Of a stretch of DNA of 21,209 bases, positions 1 through 7,229 are shown one piece after another; the stretch's first letter is position 1; each line of letters opens with the position of its first letter. Position numbers and translations under genes: made by a program. The notes under the pieces were generated by a model. It saw nothing but the letters and a program-made list of their open reading frames with translations. It was not told the DNA's origin and did not search any database. Source of the DNA: PWND01 sp964601515 (GTDB taxonomy: Bacteria > Bacteroidota > Bacteroidia > Bacteroidales > UBA7960); contig CAZRNU010000048.1 of the NCBI GenBank assembly GCA_964601515.1, positions 1 to 21,209 on the forward strand. The letters are read 5' to 3'.

Positions 1-278
1 TTGATATCAACCCTATCAATAGTTGTTGAATATGATTGATTGTCAAAAAGATCAACAATAATTTTATCGCCAACTTTTTGAATCTTTTTAGTGAAAAGAT
101 CAAAGTTTAAACTAACAGAGCTAATCTTCTTGTACGGTAAGAAGAGTTGCTGTTGGTCATGAACTTCTGTTTTTTTAGTTCCTGAGAATAAACTTGTTGT
201 GCTTTGGGGGTAAGCACATAAGGCCGTGATAATGAATATCCCAGCCAACAAAATGGTTTTTGTAGTTTTGTTTTTCAT
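1..278 (-). CDS. Exported protein, N-terminal fragment (cut by window edge)
   Basis: An open frame starts at the ATG at 278 and runs off the left edge, giving about 92 residues. The N terminus is a typical signal peptide: a Lys-rich start (MKNKTTK) followed by a hydrophobic stretch (ILLAGIFIITALCA) and a likely cleavage site near residue 22-25. The mature part begins STTSLFSGTKKTEVH and goes on through LFLPYKKISSVSLNFDLF and IIVDLFDNQSYSTTIDRVDI. This resembles the start of large secreted Bacteroidota proteins (metallopeptidases or T9SS cargo), but I base that on general resemblance only. The function-defining part lies outside the window. A perfect TAnnTTTG motif about 95 bp upstream supports this start. 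The gene has the same orientation as katG but is separated from it by a terminator. Confidence 0.72.
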   Translation of the reverse strand, partial: MKNKTTKTILLAGIFIITALCAYPQSTTSLFSGTKKTEVHDQQQLFLPYKKISSVSLNFDLFTKKIQKVGDKIIVDLFDNQSYSTTIDRVDI

Positions 279-540
279 TTTTAAATCATTTGTTTTTAAT
301 TGTGGAATATATTAGTTTGATTATTTTAAACAATATGTGTTTGTCGAATTCTGATAACTGCTCAAAAATTAAGCAAATATATTTAATTAAATTGAAAATA
401 CTATCTATTTTAAGTAAATGGGTGTTTTTTAACACTCAACATCAATGTTTATACAACTAAATAAGATTAAGAAATAAACATTAGTTTGAAATACTATTGA
501 GGATTTCTTGGGACAATCTCACGACTTTGCAAAACGAAAA
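279..540. other. Non-coding region upstream of the exported-protein fragment
   Basis: This A/T-rich stretch lies between the katG terminator and the exported-protein start. I see no convincing coding frame. It contains a promoter-like -7 motif at 374-381 (listed separately). It also has a small hairpin, 420-426 pairing with 431-437 around a TTTT loop, with seven pairs including one G.T. The hairpin is too weak to call a regulatory element. No tRNA-like fold is visible. Confidence 0.5.
374..381 (-). promoter_or_regulatory. Bacteroidota-type -7 element (TATATTTG) for the left-edge gene
   Basis: Read on the minus strand, the bases are TATATTTG, a perfect match to the Bacteroidota primary sigma -7 consensus TAnnTTTG. 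It would place a transcript start near 367 and leave a leader of roughly 90 nt before the ATG at 278. The -33 region is degenerate (TTTTC-like around 394-398), so this is a promoter candidate, not a certain one. Such 8-mers can occur by chance in A/T-rich DNA. Confidence 0.42.
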
Positions 541-573
541 AACTGACTATTAGCCAAGAACTAATAGTCAGTT
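541..573 (-). terminator. Intrinsic terminator downstream of katG
   Basis: A perfect 13-bp inverted repeat (541-553 pairing with 561-573) surrounds a 7-nt loop. On the minus strand the stem is followed at once by a T-rich tract (TTTTCGTTTT, complement of 531-540). It begins about 55 bp after the katG stop codon. The T tract lies on the katG side only, since plus-strand reading gives an A-run after the stem, so this terminates katG. Confidence 0.85.
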
Positions 574-627
574 AAAAAATAATAATTGTTGAATTAAGAC
601 TGTATGATAAGATTTGAGAAGATTGAC

Positions 628-2805
628 CTACTTCCTCAAATCAAATCTATCTGCATTCATTACTTTTACCCACGCGTTGACAAAGTCTTGAACAAATCTC
701 TCCTTATTATCGTCTTGTGCATAAAACTCAGAATATGCCCTTAAGACAGAATTGGAGCCAAAAACTAAATCAACTCTGGTTGCGGTAAATTTTGTTTGAC
801 CCGACTTTCTGTCAACTATTTGGTAAAGATTATCAGAAACAGGCTTCCATGAGTAATTCATATCTGTTAGATTCACAAAGAAATCGTTGGTAAGCAAACC
901 TTCTTTTTCCGTAAGAACACCGTGTTTTGTTCCTCCATAGTTTGTTCCCAGCACTCTCATGCCACCAATCAAAACAGTCATCTCGGGAGCGGTAAGTCCC
1001 ATAAGTTGTGTTCTGTCGAGAAGCATTTCTTCAGCTTTTACTGCATAGTCTTTTTTAAGCCAATTTCTATAACCATCGTGTAGCGGCTCAAGAACTGAAA
1101 ATGATTCAGCATCTGTCATTTCCGGGGTAGCATCGCCTCTGCCCGGGCTGAGGGGAACTTTGATTTTTACTCCGGCTTCGTTTGCGGCTTTTTCAACGGC
1201 AGCACTTCCGCCCAAAACAATCAAATCAGCAATACTAACTTTTTTAGTCAAACCGGACTGAATTTCAGAAAGTTTCTTTAGAACTTTTGAAAGACGCTCA
1301 GGCTCATTGCCTGCCCAGTCTTTTTGGGGAGCTAAACGGATTCTTGCTCCATTAGCACCACCGCGGTAATCTGAACATCTGAAAGTTCTTGCGCTATCCC
1401 AAGCTGTGTTGATAAGCTCTGTGCTAGTTAATCCGCATTTAAGAAGTTTGGCTTTCAATTCTTCAATTTCCGAATCGGTTAAAGAGTAATTAACAGCCGG
1501 AATAGGATCTTGCCATATCAACTCTTCTTTTGGAACATCGGGGCCTAAATATCGGCTTGTAGGGCCTAAGTCGCGATGTGTTAATTTATACCAAGCTTTA
1601 GCAAATACTTTAGCAAAATGTTCCGGGTCTTTATAAAAGCGTTCGGATATCTTTCTGTATTCAGGGTCAATTTTCAAAGCCATGTCGGCATCAGTCATCA
1701 TGGGGTTTCTGCGAACTCCCGGCACATGTGCGTCGAAAGGCTTGTCTTCTTCCTTAATGTTGATTGGTTCCCATTGCCATGCTCCCGCCGGACTTTTCTT
1801 TAATTCCCAGTCGTATGTAAACAGAAGGTAGAAATATGTATTATTCCATTTGTCGGGGTGGGTTGTCCATGCACCCTCCAGTCCACTGGAAACAGTATGC
1901 TCGGCATTACCTTTTCCTTTAGGGTTTTTCCACCCAAAACCTTGTTCTTCAACAGGTGCACCTTCAGGGTTTGGCCCTAATATAGATGCGTCGCCATTAC
2001 CATGCGCTTTCCCAACGGTATGTCCGCCGGCAGTAAGGGCAACTGTTTCTTCATCATTCATGGCCATACGCTTGAATGTAACGCGCATTGCATGTGCAGT
2101 TTTTAAAGGGTCAGGTTTTCCATCTACACCTTCGGGATTAACATAAATCAAACCCATTTGCACAGCAGCCAAAGGGTTTTCTAAAGAATCTTCATCTGCT
2201 TTATCGGAATAGCGATCTTTTCCCAGCCATTCTTTTTCTGCACCCCAATAAATATCCTTTTCCGGATGCCATATATCTTCTCGTCCACCGCCAAAACCGA
2301 ATGTTTTAAACCCCATAGATTCATAGGCCATATTACCTGCAAGAATAAACAAATCGGCCCATGAAATTTTGTTTCCGTATTTTTTCTTTACAGGCCAAAG
2401 CAACCTTCTTGCTTTATCTAGGTTTACATTGTCCGGCCAGCTGTTAAGAGGAGCAAATCGCTGATTTCCGGTGTTGCTTCCACCACGTCCATCGGCTACT
2501 CGGTAAGTGCCGGCGCTATGCCAAGCCATTCTAATCATAAGTCCGCCATAGTGTCCCCAGTCTGCAGGCCACCAATCCTGACTGTCGGTCATGAGTTTTT
2601 TAAGGTCTTCTTTTAATCCCTCAAAATTTAGTTTTTTAAATTCCTCTCTGTAGTTGAAGTTTTTATCAAGAGGGTTGGTTTTAGTATCATGCTGGTGCAA
2701 GATGTCTAAATTTAAGGCTTCCGGCCACCAACTCATTACAGAGTTTTGTGTATCTGTATTTGCTCCATGCATAACAGGGCATTTACCTTTTTTTGAGTTT
2801 TCCAT
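628..2805 (-). CDS. katG: Catalase-peroxidase KatG
   Basis: This is a bifunctional haem enzyme that dismutates hydrogen peroxide and also shows broad peroxidase activity; it should be cytosolic, as no signal peptide is present. At 725 residues it has the full family length. The N-terminal haem domain has the distal motif MIRMAWHSAGTYR, giving Arg92, Trp95 and His96. The KatG-specific Met-Tyr-Trp cross-link can be assigned to Trp95, Tyr221 (in GLIYVNPEG) and Met247 (in RMAMND). The proximal haem ligand is His262 in AGGHTVGKAHG. The second half is the usual degenerate, haem-free duplication. All active-site residues I checked are intact. The ATG at 2805 starts directly before MENSKKGKCPVMHG, a typical KatG opening. 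The gene stands alone, with 225 bp upstream and its own terminator downstream. Peroxide-responsive control is likely from the family, but I see no clear operator. Confidence 0.98.
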   Translation of the reverse strand: MENSKKGKCPVMHGANTDTQNSVMSWWPEALNLDILHQHDTKTNPLDKNFNYREEFKKLNFEGLKEDLKKLMTDSQDWWPADWGHYGGLMIRMAWHSAGTYRVADGRGGSNTGNQRFAPLNSWPDNVNLDKARRLLWPVKKKYGNKISWADLFILAGNMAYESMGFKTFGFGGGREDIWHPEKDIYWGAEKEWLGKDRYSDKADEDSLENPLAAVQMGLIYVNPEGVDGKPDPLKTAHAMRVTFKRMAMNDEETVALTAGGHTVGKAHGNGDASILGPNPEGAPVEEQGFGWKNPKGKGNAEHTVSSGLEGAWTTHPDKWNNTYFYLLFTYDWELKKSPAGAWQWEPINIKEEDKPFDAHVPGVRRNPMMTDADMALKIDPEYRKISERFYKDPEHFAKVFAKAWYKLTHRDLGPTSRYLGPDVPKEELIWQDPIPAVNYSLTDSEIEELKAKLLKCGLTSTELINTAWDSARTFRCSDYRGGANGARIRLAPQKDWAGNEPERLSKVLKKLSEIQSGLTKKVSIADLIVLGGSAAVEKAANEAGVKIKVPLSPGRGDATPEMTDAESFSVLEPLHDGYRNWLKKDYAVKAEEMLLDRTQLMGLTAPEMTVLIGGMRVLGTNYGGTKHGVLTEKEGLLTNDFFVNLTDMNYSWKPVSDNLYQIVDRKSGQTKFTATRVDLVFGSNSVLRAYSEFYAQDDNKERFVQDFVNAWVKVMNADRFDLRK

Positions 2806-3030
2806 AATTATGATTTTTTTGTTATCGTTAGATTATTTAGTGTTTGAAAAATTATGATTTTCTCAAAATATTGTTTTTCAGTCCAGAACACTGCATTTTA
2901 TTTTTGAAACAACTGTGGACTTTTATTTGACAAGTTCATTGTGTCAGTTAACAGGACGATTAAACAAACTCCGAAAACACAGTAAAAATAACAATTCTAA
3001 TTAAGAAATGGAAGTATTTGATGGTTTAAT

Positions 3031-4371
3031 TTATCTCCCTTGCATCATTAAGTCAATTGCAAAATCAAGATCAGCATCTTTTTTGTTCTTAACGCTGTCA
3101 ACAGAAAAATCAATTTCATAATCAGGGATTAATCCATGGGTTGAGTTATTGTCTGCTCCTATTTGATACCATTTCATATGTGAAATGTAATATGTTAAGC
3201 CGGTATTTGGGAGATTACGTTTCATAGGATAGCCATAATGCACTCCAGTTCCTCCCGATTCTTGTCCAATTATTGTTGCTAAATTATAATGATTGATACA
3301 CCAAACTGTTGAACCTGCGCTTGAAAATGTTCCTCCATCAATCAAAACATAAACATTTCCCAAATACCTCTTCTTTTCGGGGTATGGGGTTGTCAAATAT
3401 TTATCATTTCCTGATAATTCGATTGCTATTATGGTGTCGTTTTCTGAAAGATTAGTGTAGCGATGCTTAGATGCTGAACTTACTTTTGCCAAAGCTTTTT
3501 GATACTGTGTAAATGGCACATTAGAAATATATTTAATTAGTTCATCACCAATTCGTGAGTCGCCACCCGTATTGCCGCGAAAATCGATAATTAAATAAGG
3601 TATTTTCTTTTTATTAAGAAAGTTGAAAGTTGATTTACTGAATTTTTTAAAATCCCGAAATGAATACATGCTATTAATATCAATCAATCCTATACTATCA
3701 TTTATCAATCTGAAAGTGAATTCAGGTGTGAAGTTCGATTTTATGTTGGTTACGCTTTTTACTTTACGCATTTCAATCATATCTTCGACTAATAATTCTA
3801 TTTCAAAGTAATTAGGAGAGCCAAAAATTGCAAACAATGAAATGTCAAGGTGTTTTTCACTATTATAGATAAAAAAAGCCTCATTCTCTGCTGAGATACT
3901 TTTTCTGAAAATAGACAATATAGAGTCTGTTGAAATGCCATTTATTGACAAAATTCTGTCGCCAATCGGGACGTTTACAGAGTCGACCAGTGAACCTATA
4001 ATTATAAAATTATTTGATGGCTTATCTATTTTAATTGCATATGGAAATCTCATAAAGTCACCAATTTCTCGCATAGGGGGAAAGAAATAAGAATGTCCTT
4101 CTTTAAGCATTGCCAAGATTACATATAAGTTTTTCCAGGCTTCTATAATGCATAAGGAATCAGGCAAATGGTTTTTAATATTTTCAGTTTCTTTTAAAAA
4201 AACCTCTTTATCAATTGAGTGAAATGGCTCAGGATGAATGGTTTCAATATCTTCAATTAAGAAATCAATATCTCTAACAATTTCCATTTTAGAAAACAAT
4301 CTTGCAGATTGAGAAAAAGCCTGAGAAAATTGCAACAGGCAAAGAATCGTTATACAAATAAATGTTCTCAT
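3031..4371 (-). CDS. Exported S41-family (C-terminal processing-type) serine peptidase
   Basis: The 446-residue product starts with a signal peptide (cleavage probably after the AFS at 18-20), so it acts in the periplasm or is surface exposed. An N-terminal helical region contains EGHSYF (His93), matching the conserved xGHSxF of tricorn-like S41 peptidases. A PDZ-like segment (about 125-165, VPIGDRILSINGIS) would bind substrate tails. The catalytic core shows YLIIDFRGNTGGDS (259-272), then VLIDGGTFSSAGS with the likely nucleophile Ser351. ESGGTGVHYGYP and HGLIPDYE close the fold. I infer Ser/His catalysis in the tricorn style, because the Ser-Lys pattern of CtpA is not evident. It is probably the last gene of a three-gene run, 17 bp after the lipocalin. 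The substrate is unknown. Confidence 0.88.
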   Translation of the reverse strand: MRTFICITILCLLQFSQAFSQSARLFSKMEIVRDIDFLIEDIETIHPEPFHSIDKEVFLKETENIKNHLPDSLCIIEAWKNLYVILAMLKEGHSYFFPPMREIGDFMRFPYAIKIDKPSNNFIIIGSLVDSVNVPIGDRILSINGISTDSILSIFRKSISAENEAFFIYNSEKHLDISLFAIFGSPNYFEIELLVEDMIEMRKVKSVTNIKSNFTPEFTFRLINDSIGLIDINSMYSFRDFKKFSKSTFNFLNKKKIPYLIIDFRGNTGGDSRIGDELIKYISNVPFTQYQKALAKVSSASKHRYTNLSENDTIIAIELSGNDKYLTTPYPEKKRYLGNVYVLIDGGTFSSAGSTVWCINHYNLATIIGQESGGTGVHYGYPMKRNLPNTGLTYYISHMKWYQIGADNNSTHGLIPDYEIDFSVDSVKNKKDADLDFAIDLMMQGR

Positions 4372-4388
4372 ATTATTAACTTTTTATA

Positions 4389-4916
4389 TTAATCATTATG
4401 CTCAACCCAAATCAAATCAGAAGTATCGAATCCCAATTTTTCTGCGTATGCGAGATAATCTTGCTTGATACTTTCCGGAATAGAAGTTTCACGTGAAAGA
4501 ATCCACAAGTATTTGAGGCTGCTTCCTGAAACAAGAGCGTAACGATATTCGCTATCAATTGCTAATACATTATACCCCGCATAAAATGGACCGAAAAAAG
4601 AGACCTTAAACATTGCTATATTATCATCTCCTGCAAATTTTGCTTTTCCCGTAACTTCCTTCCATTTGTTTTCTGTATAATCAAATCCTCTATTTACGAC
4701 CTTTATTGATTTTCCATTTTTTTTCAGAGAGTAATTAGCAGTAACATTGTTTAAATTACGCTCAAAACGGCTGTCAAATCGTGCTATTTCATACCATTTG
4801 CCCAAATATTTAGCATTGTCGAATGGTTTCACCGCTGTTATTCCTTTGGGAATTGTTGTGCAAGATATTAATGCAACAATTGCTGATAAGCATATGATTA
4901 TTAAATTTCGTTTCAT
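4389..4916 (-). CDS. blc: Outer-membrane lipoprotein lipocalin (Blc type)
   Basis: The protein has 175 residues, the usual length for bacterial lipocalins. A lipoprotein signal peptide ends in the lipobox L-I-S-Cys19. The first lipocalin structurally conserved region is intact: YLGKWYEIARFDSRFERNL (residues 37-55, Gly39 and Trp41 invariant). Later strands match Blc: NVTANYSL, the FFGPFYAGYNVLAID stretch, and RYALVSGSSLKYLWILSR, which corresponds to the Blc motif around the conserved Arg. Blc of E. coli is an outer-membrane lipoprotein that binds fatty acids and lysophospholipids; a similar role in the envelope is inferred here. It sits 26 bp after the flavodoxin/ferredoxin fusion and 17 bp before the S41 peptidase on the same strand. 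Confidence 0.93.
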   Translation of the reverse strand: MKRNLIIICLSAIVALISCTTIPKGITAVKPFDNAKYLGKWYEIARFDSRFERNLNNVTANYSLKKNGKSIKVVNRGFDYTENKWKEVTGKAKFAGDDNIAMFKVSFFGPFYAGYNVLAIDSEYRYALVSGSSLKYLWILSRETSIPESIKQDYLAYAEKLGFDTSDLIWVEHND

Positions 4917-4942
4917 CTGCTAATAATTAATTAAGAAAAAAA

Positions 4943-5992
4943 CTACTTCATCCATTTATCGTCTGATATTGCTTTATATCTTCCCCAGAATTTGTAATGT
5001 GTTAAAGACGTTAAAGCAATTAATTTTGAAATTACCTTGATTCTAAGTAAAATTTGTTGAATTCGATAAAACAACCACAATAACACGAAGAACACAATAC
5101 CGGATGGAATTAATCTCACATACCATGGATGCAAGTTTATTCCCAGCAAATCATTAAAAATCAACGTAGTTAAAGCAGAACCCACTAAACCTAATACTAA
5201 AAACAAACCATGTGCTGTTTCAATTGCATTTTTCGGACAATTATTCATACACTTCATGCAGCTTTCGCAATTGAAAGTCCAATATGGTCTTTTGTAAACA
5301 AGTTTGATTGATTTAACCGGACAATTATTTATACATAATCCGCAATTATCACAATCTATAGATGCATAATATGATTTTGCAAATATAAATCTACCTGCAA
5401 GATAATATAAAAATGAGACAGGCGCAATCAAAACGTCTTGAATTATATCTCTATTTGCCTGAAAATCTGTTTTTCCGGAAAAAATTCTACTGCAATGATT
5501 TTCGAGTCGTTCATGATTTCTTCGGAATAGAAAATTTACTGATTTGTGCTTCATTGCAGGATGAACTGAAATCCAATTTGAAGGCATATCAAAAGGTATT
5601 TGTCCTTTGATTTTATATCCTTTGATTTTTAGAATTAATGATGACAGCATAAATGCAACTCCTGTAAGGCCGGGTGTTACAAAACGGCAAATCTTCATTC
5701 CTGCTCTAGTGTTCATTAAAACAATAGAATTTTTTCCTTTAGGGAAATGTTTTATGAATTTCAGAACCATTTTTGGATAATTGAAGCCGTGAATTGGAGA
5801 TAAAAAGATAATTAGTGTATCAGCAGCAATTGGCTCAATCACTTTTAAATCTGTTTTAGCAATATTAAATAATTGACATTCAATATTCTTTTTGACTGCA
5901 AACACAGAAATCCAATCTGCAATTTTCTTTGCATTGCCTGTTCCTGAAAAATAAAATATTGCAATTTTACTTACAGTATGCATGATTATCAT
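4943..5992 (-). CDS. EFR1-type flavodoxin / 2x[4Fe-4S] ferredoxin fusion with C-terminal membrane segments
   Basis: This redox protein has three visible parts. Residues 8-170 form a flavodoxin-like domain with the FMN phosphate loop FSGTGN (15-20) and a second loop at SPIHGFNYP. Residues 214-252 hold two classical [4Fe-4S] clusters: Cys214, 217, 220, 224 and Cys242, 245, 248, 252, each in CxxCxxCxxxCP. The C terminus has two hydrophobic stretches (about 263-279 and 294-310), so the protein is likely tied to the inner membrane with the redox domains in the cytoplasm. This architecture matches the EFR1 family; its electron donor and acceptor are not known. The start could be the ATG at 5992 or the one at 5983; family members usually begin close to the KIAIFYFSGTGN segment. 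It is the first gene of the probable operon with the lipocalin and the S41 peptidase. Confidence 0.9.
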   Translation of the reverse strand: MIIMHTVSKIAIFYFSGTGNAKKIADWISVFAVKKNIECQLFNIAKTDLKVIEPIAADTLIIFLSPIHGFNYPKMVLKFIKHFPKGKNSIVLMNTRAGMKICRFVTPGLTGVAFMLSSLILKIKGYKIKGQIPFDMPSNWISVHPAMKHKSVNFLFRRNHERLENHCSRIFSGKTDFQANRDIIQDVLIAPVSFLYYLAGRFIFAKSYYASIDCDNCGLCINNCPVKSIKLVYKRPYWTFNCESCMKCMNNCPKNAIETAHGLFLVLGLVGSALTTLIFNDLLGINLHPWYVRLIPSGIVFFVLLWLFYRIQQILLRIKVISKLIALTSLTHYKFWGRYKAISDDKWMK

Positions 5993-6056
5993 ACTTTACG
6001 TTTTTTATAAACCATAAACAGAAGAAATATTTCAAGCTGGCTTAATGGAAGCGTTT

Positions 6057-7121
6057 TTATTTGCCCTGATTTTTTAATTGGTCTAATAAATTGTATTTTG
6101 TTTGTCGAGCATTCCATCTTTCACGAGCATACTTTTGCATATCTGTAATGGTGTCCTTCTCGTCAATTATTTCTAGCCCTAGAAATGTTTCAATGATATC
6201 TTCCATTGTAACTATTCCATCTAAACCACCATACTCATCAACAATCAGTGCGATGTGTTCCTTTTTCTCAAGTAGCTTTTCCCATAGTGTAAAAAGGACT
6301 ATGGAATCAGGAACAATGACAATGTTTCGTTTGATGTCTTTGAGCTTTAATTCGTGTTGATCTTCGGCGAGTTTTTCAAAGACGGTTTGCCTGAAAACAT
6401 AACCCGTAATATTTTCATCATTTTCGGAGTAAACCGGTATTCGTGAATATTTAAGATAATCCTTATTCTTTAAGAATGCCGGAAGAGAAAGATTTTCATC
6501 AGCAACTGCAACTACAACCCTTGGTGTCATTATTTCAGTAACCTTCACATTTTTGAGCTTTAGCAGATTCTGAATTATTTTATTCTCTTTCTCTGTAAAA
6601 ACTCCTTCGTCTGCTCCAATACTGGCAAGCGCAGCAATTTCTTCTCGGCTTGTTGTTTGTGATTGCTGATTTTTAGAGATGGCTTTAGTAATTAGTGCTG
6701 ACATAAAAACAAGAGGATAAGAAACCACAACCATAGCTTTGATAGTAATAGAAGCTGTTCTTGTTAAACGCCTCCAATACCTTGCTCCAATGGTTTTTGG
6801 AATTATTTCTGTTAGAACCAAAATCAGAATAGTTAGTATGGCAGAAACTACACCAAAGTACTCATCGCCAAAAACTACTACAGCTTGAGCACCTACACCG
6901 GCCGCTCCAACAGTATGAGCAACTGTATTTAGCGAAAGGATTGCTGATAGTGGTTTATCAATATTGCTCTTAAGTTTCAAAAAGTCTTTCGCCCAGAAAT
7001 TTCCCTTACCTTCTTTAACAATCAAAAATGAACTTGGAGTAGAAAGAAGAACCGCCTCCATAATGGAACAGATAAACGACACGAATAGAGCGAGGAAAAG
7101 ATAAACTAGAAGGAGTATCAT
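6057..7121 (-). CDS. CNNM/CorC-HlyC-like membrane protein (DUF21 plus CBS pair)
   Basis: I place the start at the ATG at 7121 (354 residues). The frame also extends 30 bp upstream to a TTG at 7151, but members of this family typically begin right at the first helix, MILLLVYLFLALFVSFICS. The DUF21 membrane domain covers roughly residues 1-150 and contains SIMEAVLLS and the conserved LTEIIPKTIGARY. A linker with the family pattern EGVFTEKENKIIQNLLKL follows. The CBS pair comes next (about 194-318), starting at EIMTPR and ending in DEYGGLDGIVTMEDIIE. The C-terminal CorC_HlyC domain of longer relatives is missing. CNNM/CorC proteins are implicated in Na+/Mg2+ transport or magnesium homeostasis, with CBS domains sensing nucleotides; this role is inferred for the present protein. 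It follows the helicase gene by about 108 bp. Confidence 0.88.
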   Translation of the reverse strand: MILLLVYLFLALFVSFICSIMEAVLLSTPSSFLIVKEGKGNFWAKDFLKLKSNIDKPLSAILSLNTVAHTVGAAGVGAQAVVVFGDEYFGVVSAILTILILVLTEIIPKTIGARYWRRLTRTASITIKAMVVVSYPLVFMSALITKAISKNQQSQTTSREEIAALASIGADEGVFTEKENKIIQNLLKLKNVKVTEIMTPRVVVAVADENLSLPAFLKNKDYLKYSRIPVYSENDENITGYVFRQTVFEKLAEDQHELKLKDIKRNIVIVPDSIVLFTLWEKLLEKKEHIALIVDEYGGLDGIVTMEDIIETFLGLEIIDEKDTITDMQKYARERWNARQTKYNLLDQLKNQGK

Positions 7122-7192
7122 TTTTTCTTGCAAAGATAAATGTTTTTTCAAACCGGAATTTGGTTTAAAACAGTGTTGCTAAAACTTTATCG

Positions 7193-7210
7193 GTTATTCA
7201 GGAAAATAAC
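7193..7210 (-). other. Weak inverted repeat after the helicase gene
   Basis: A 6-bp stem (7193-7198 with 7205-7210) and 6-nt loop lie about 20 bp beyond the helicase stop. No T tract follows directly on the minus strand, so it is at best a weak or factor-dependent termination site between the helicase gene and the CBS-pair gene. Confidence 0.2.
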
Positions 7211-7229
7211 ATATTCAATATATTCTTAT

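Noticed and set aside
1850..2146. Open frame on the plus strand inside katG
   Set aside because: It lies opposite a complete, highly conserved katG and encodes a low-complexity Pro/Ser/Cys-rich product with no recognisable domain; it is a shadow of katG codons.
2806..3030. KatG promoter with a Bacteroidota -7 box
   Set aside because: The best candidate (TATTTTG on the minus strand near 2864-2870) is one base short of TAnnTTTG and has no -33 partner; a promoter must be there but cannot be placed.
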